From Leptotrichia hofstadii (GTDB lineage Bacteria > Fusobacteriota > Fusobacteriia > Fusobacteriales > Leptotrichiaceae): a DNA stretch of 64,000 bases. A model generated the notes under the pieces. It did no database searches and was not told where the DNA came from. It was given only the letters and a program-made list of their open reading frames with translations. Where the stretch lies: contig NZ_AP019823.1 of NCBI RefSeq assembly GCF_007990525.1, positions 186,001-250,000 of the forward strand, read 5' to 3'. This document shows positions 61,762 to 64,000 of the stretch, one piece after another; positions within the stretch are counted from its first letter, which is position 1; each line of letters starts with the position of its first letter. Both the position numbers and the translations under genes were made by a program.

Positions 61762-62274
61762 ATGAAGTTATATGAAGTAGATGAAAGCTATATAAATTAT
61801 TTGAAACTTTTTGACAATAGAGTTTTAAATTATTCAGGAGAAAATTATACGAAAACACGAAAATATATTGGGGTGCTTTTAAAAGTGAATAATTGTGATT
61901 ATTTGGCACCGTTATCATCTCCAAATAAAAAAAGTGATTATACTAATGGAAAAATACGAAAGTCAAATAATTTTATTATTAGAATTATTGATAAACAAAG
62001 AAACATTTTACTGGGAACTATAAAAATAAGCAATATGATTCCAATTTTTGATAAAGCTGTAATTAAATATTATGATATTCACAAGGAAACGGATGAATGC
62101 TACAAGAAATTAATTTTAAAGGAATTAAGATTTATTTATGCTAATAAAGAAAAAATTAAAAAAACAGCAATAAAATTATACAATCAAAAAATAAATAATA
62201 TGTCAATGGACTATATAAAGCATACGATTGATTTTTTATTATTGGAAGAAAAGGCAAAATTGTATGAAAAATAG
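61762..62274 (+). CDS. toxN: Type III toxin ToxN/AbiQ-family endoribonuclease
   Basis: This 170-residue protein matches the ToxN/AbiQ layout: MKLYEVDESYINYLKLFDNR at the start, RKYIGVLLKVNNCDYLAPLS followed by SP, then ISNMIPIFDKAVIKYYDI, LRFIYANKEKIKK and the C-terminal FLLLEEKAKLYEK. ToxN cleaves AU-rich cellular or phage RNA when its ToxI partner is lost, giving phage abortive infection or plasmid stability. ATG 61762 follows GAGGGGG (61752-61758). It lies between two FtsZ-like genes. Confidence 0.9.
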   Translation: MKLYEVDESYINYLKLFDNRVLNYSGENYTKTRKYIGVLLKVNNCDYLAPLSSPNKKSDYTNGKIRKSNNFIIRIIDKQRNILLGTIKISNMIPIFDKAVIKYYDIHKETDECYKKLILKELRFIYANKEKIKKTAIKLYNQKINNMSMDYIKHTIDFLLLEEKAKLYEK

Positions 62275-62346
62275 TAAAAAAATTTAACTGTATTTTGGGA
62301 AAATATGTTAAAATATAGAAAATTTTACAATTAAAGGAGAAGAAAA

Positions 62347-63195
62347 ATGGATGGTGTTGGAATAAAAGTTGTCGGAATCGGTACAGTGGGAAATGAGGTC
62401 TTGAATAAGATGATGAAAAAAGAGATTGCGGAAGTTGAATTTGTGGGAATTGACACAAATCAAGGGAATTTGGATAAACTGAATGTAGGAACAAAAATAT
62501 TGGTTTCTGAAGATTTAAGTGAAAAAGTGCAGAGTGCATTCAAAAGTACAGATTTAGTATTTATTTTGACAGAAATGTCGGAAAAGAAAAATAACGAGAT
62601 AGCCTGCATTGTTTCAGAAGTTGTAAAAACAATGGGAATATTCACAGTAGTTGTAGTTGCTACATCAATTAATTTAAATGGAGGAACTGAAGAAATCAAG
62701 AAATTAGAAGAAGTTTCTGATACTGTTATAGTTTTGCCTCTTAAAAAATTAGTGGAAGCATATTCTAGTGCAACTTTTGATAAATTATTTGAAAAAAGAG
62801 ATGAAATTTTTATAAAAAATGTAGAATTTATAACAAATCTAATAAAAAAACAAGGTATAGTGAATCTTGATTTTGATGATGTAAAAATAATGCTAGGAAA
62901 TTCAGGAGAAGGCATAACAGCATTTGGTAAAGGTGAAGGGCAGGATAAGGTAAAACTTGCTACAGAACAAATAATAAACAGCCCTTTTATAAAAAATCTT
63001 CCAAAAGCGAGAAAGATACTGTTAAGCATTACAGCAGGACCAGACATTGGATTAACGGATTTACAGGAAATAACTATGATTATAAATGAAAAATTTGGAG
63101 CAGACCAGATAAATATACTATGGGGATACATTATGGATGTTGAGCTTGAAGATAAAATTGAAGTGGAAATGCTGATAACGGATTTTTATAAATAA
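62347..63195 (+). CDS. Divergent FtsZ-like protein 2
   Basis: This 282-residue protein starts at ATG 62347 behind AAAGGAGAAG. It is clearly paralogous to the product of 60532-61509: IKVVGIGTVGNEVLNKMM (T1), TDLVFILTEMSEKKNNEIA (T4), LIKKQGIVNLDFDDVK (T7), NSGEGITAFGKGEGQDK and ARKILLSITAGPDI align in order. The T4 glycine motif is wholly lost (MSEKKNN), so GTP binding is unlikely, yet the T7 Asp pair remains. It too lacks a C-terminal linker and peptide. It may act as a capping or inhibitory FtsZ partner (inference). Confidence 0.82.
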   Translation: MDGVGIKVVGIGTVGNEVLNKMMKKEIAEVEFVGIDTNQGNLDKLNVGTKILVSEDLSEKVQSAFKSTDLVFILTEMSEKKNNEIACIVSEVVKTMGIFTVVVVATSINLNGGTEEIKKLEEVSDTVIVLPLKKLVEAYSSATFDKLFEKRDEIFIKNVEFITNLIKKQGIVNLDFDDVKIMLGNSGEGITAFGKGEGQDKVKLATEQIINSPFIKNLPKARKILLSITAGPDIGLTDLQEITMIINEKFGADQINILWGYIMDVELEDKIEVEMLITDFYK

Positions 63196-63289
63196 ATGTA
63201 TATAAAATAATACTAAAATTGAAGTATGTAGTATATATATATTATGAAAAAAGTAAATGTCAAAAATTAGAAGTTATAGAGGTAAAAGT

Positions 63290-63727
63290 GTGATAAGAGA
63301 GATTAATGTACTAGATGCGAAGGATATACAAGAAATTTGTAAAGATGAGTTAGGATATAATGTTGATATTAATACTGTCAAGACGCAAATTGAAAAATTA
63401 TCTATTGATTATGAACATCATATTATCGCAGTATATGAAGATAAAAAAACAAGTAAGGTTGTTGGTTTTGTTCATGCAGAGATGTATGAAAGTTTATACA
63501 GTGATATTGGATTAAATATATTAGGATTAGCAGTAAGTTCCAATTTTCAAGGCAAGGGTATAGGAAAAAAACTGATGGTTTTTGTTGAAGAGTATGCTTT
63601 AAACAATAATATTAATTTTATTAGATTAAATTCTGGTTCTCATCGTTTAGAAGCACATAAATTTTATGAAAATATTGGTTATACTTGTAATAAAATTCAA
63701 AAACGTTTTATAAAAATATTTCGATAA
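63290..63727 (+). CDS. GNAT-family acetyltransferase
   Basis: This ~145-residue protein starts at GTG 63290, chosen because AGAGGT lies at 63278-63283; an in-frame ATG at 63257 has no ribosome site. It has IREINVLDAKDIQEICKDEL, KVVGFVHAEMYE, the acetyl-CoA loop FQGKGIGKKLMVFVEE and EAHKFYENIGYT. It acetylates an amine on a small molecule or protein; the substrate is unknown. Confidence 0.82.
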   Translation: MIREINVLDAKDIQEICKDELGYNVDINTVKTQIEKLSIDYEHHIIAVYEDKKTSKVVGFVHAEMYESLYSDIGLNILGLAVSSNFQGKGIGKKLMVFVEEYALNNNINFIRLNSGSHRLEAHKFYENIGYTCNKIQKRFIKIFR

Positions 63728-63760
63728 ATAGGTGCTAATAATAAAATTTTAAAATTTCAG

Positions 63761-63805
63761 AGAAGTAAAAGCAGTAAGCTGATACTTCTTCTTTTTCTTT
63801 TTTGA
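63761..63805 (+). terminator. Terminator after the GNAT gene
   Basis: AGAAGTA (63761-63767) pairs with TACTTCT (63783-63789), followed by a long T-rich tract. Confidence 0.6.
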
Positions 63806-63871
63806 TAAAAAAATTGTGAGAATATACGTATACTAAAGTTCATTTAAATAACGAAATTATAGTAAAACTTA

Positions 63872-63975
63872 TTTAAAATCAAACTCAAAAGCTATGACTA
63901 TTTTACTCAAACCATAAATTTATATAATTTTAGCAGTTTAATTTAAAATAGGTTTGAGTATATTACAAACTTTTT
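63872..63975 (+). repeat. Dispersed intergenic repeat B (copy 3)
   Basis: It begins TTTAAAATCAAACTCAAAAG and GACTATTTTACTCAAACC, and ends TTAAAATAGGTTTGAGTATA, the same order as 22259-22361. ACTCAAACC pairs perfectly with GGTTTGAGT; in the 22-kb copy the same positions carry different but still complementary bases (CCGAA/TTCGG). No gene is seen between 63728 and 64000. Confidence 0.6.
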
Positions 63976-64000
63976 TAAGAAAGGATAGAAACCTTTATTG

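Noticed and set aside
62460-63131. Long open frame antisense to the second FtsZ-like gene
   Set aside because: It has Ser/Phe-rich composition, no ribosome site, and full overlap with a well-supported gene.

Overview
This window is AT-rich bacterial chromosome and most likely comes from Leptotrichia or a close relative (phylum Fusobacteriota). The case rests on base composition, on a diderm gene set (TolC, RND pump, GT9 heptosyltransferase, RseP, two-domain outer-membrane efflux) combined with Firmicute-like traits (SepF, a glmS ribozyme, strong AGGAGG ribosome sites, frequent TTG/GTG starts), and on an MsrAB-CcdA-thioredoxin locus with its own two-component system like that known in Fusobacterium. 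The genus is an inference; no marker gene was compared.

Layout. 1-1002 is the 3' end of brxL, so a BREX phage-defence locus lies just left of the window. 1.2-12 kb holds housekeeping genes (thrS, a MazG-like protein, rpmB with tRNA-Arg, a PpiD-like foldase, a TrmN6-like methylase, murE) separated by intergenic regions carrying dispersed structured repeats. pgk follows at 12.4 kb. 13.7-19 kb is a graveyard of polymorphic-toxin 3' ends: promoterless toxin tails (PD-(D/E)XK-like and Tox-REase-like), each followed by an apparently intact immunity gene (DUF4304-like, Imm52-like, Imm49-like), with frameshifted pieces of the parent haemagglutinin-type exoprotein between them. 19-31 kb carries yajC, an amidase with a GerMN protein, a Leu/fMet/Met tRNA cluster, a heptosyltransferase, tsaD, three paralogous Cof-type HAD phosphatases with an orphan CheY-like protein between them, and glmS preceded by a glmS ribozyme.

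31.2-31.5 kb is a short orphan CRISPR array without cas genes. 32-36 kb has a site-2 protease, two tandem paralogous secreted proteins of unknown function, a YigZ-family protein and a five-tRNA cluster (Glu, Val, Asp, Thr, Tyr). 36-46 kb holds ybaB, an MFS transporter, a phosphohexomutase, a HemW-like protein, yggS-sepF, rseP and an ABC1 kinase. 46.8-53.5 kb is a complete TetR-controlled TolC/adaptor/RND efflux operon; upp follows. 54.6-55 kb carries two tiny paralogous lipoproteins on the minus strand.

55.4-60.2 kb (minus strand) is a periplasmic oxidative-damage repair operon: MsrAB, CcdA, TlpA-like thioredoxin, YesN-type regulator and YesM-type sensor kinase. 60.5-63.2 kb is the most striking region. 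Two divergent FtsZ-like proteins have degraded GTP-binding signatures but keep the T7 loop, and they flank a type III toxin-antitoxin system (tandem ToxI RNA repeats, a terminator, then a ToxN/AbiQ-family endoribonuclease). The window ends with a GNAT acetyltransferase and another dispersed structured repeat.
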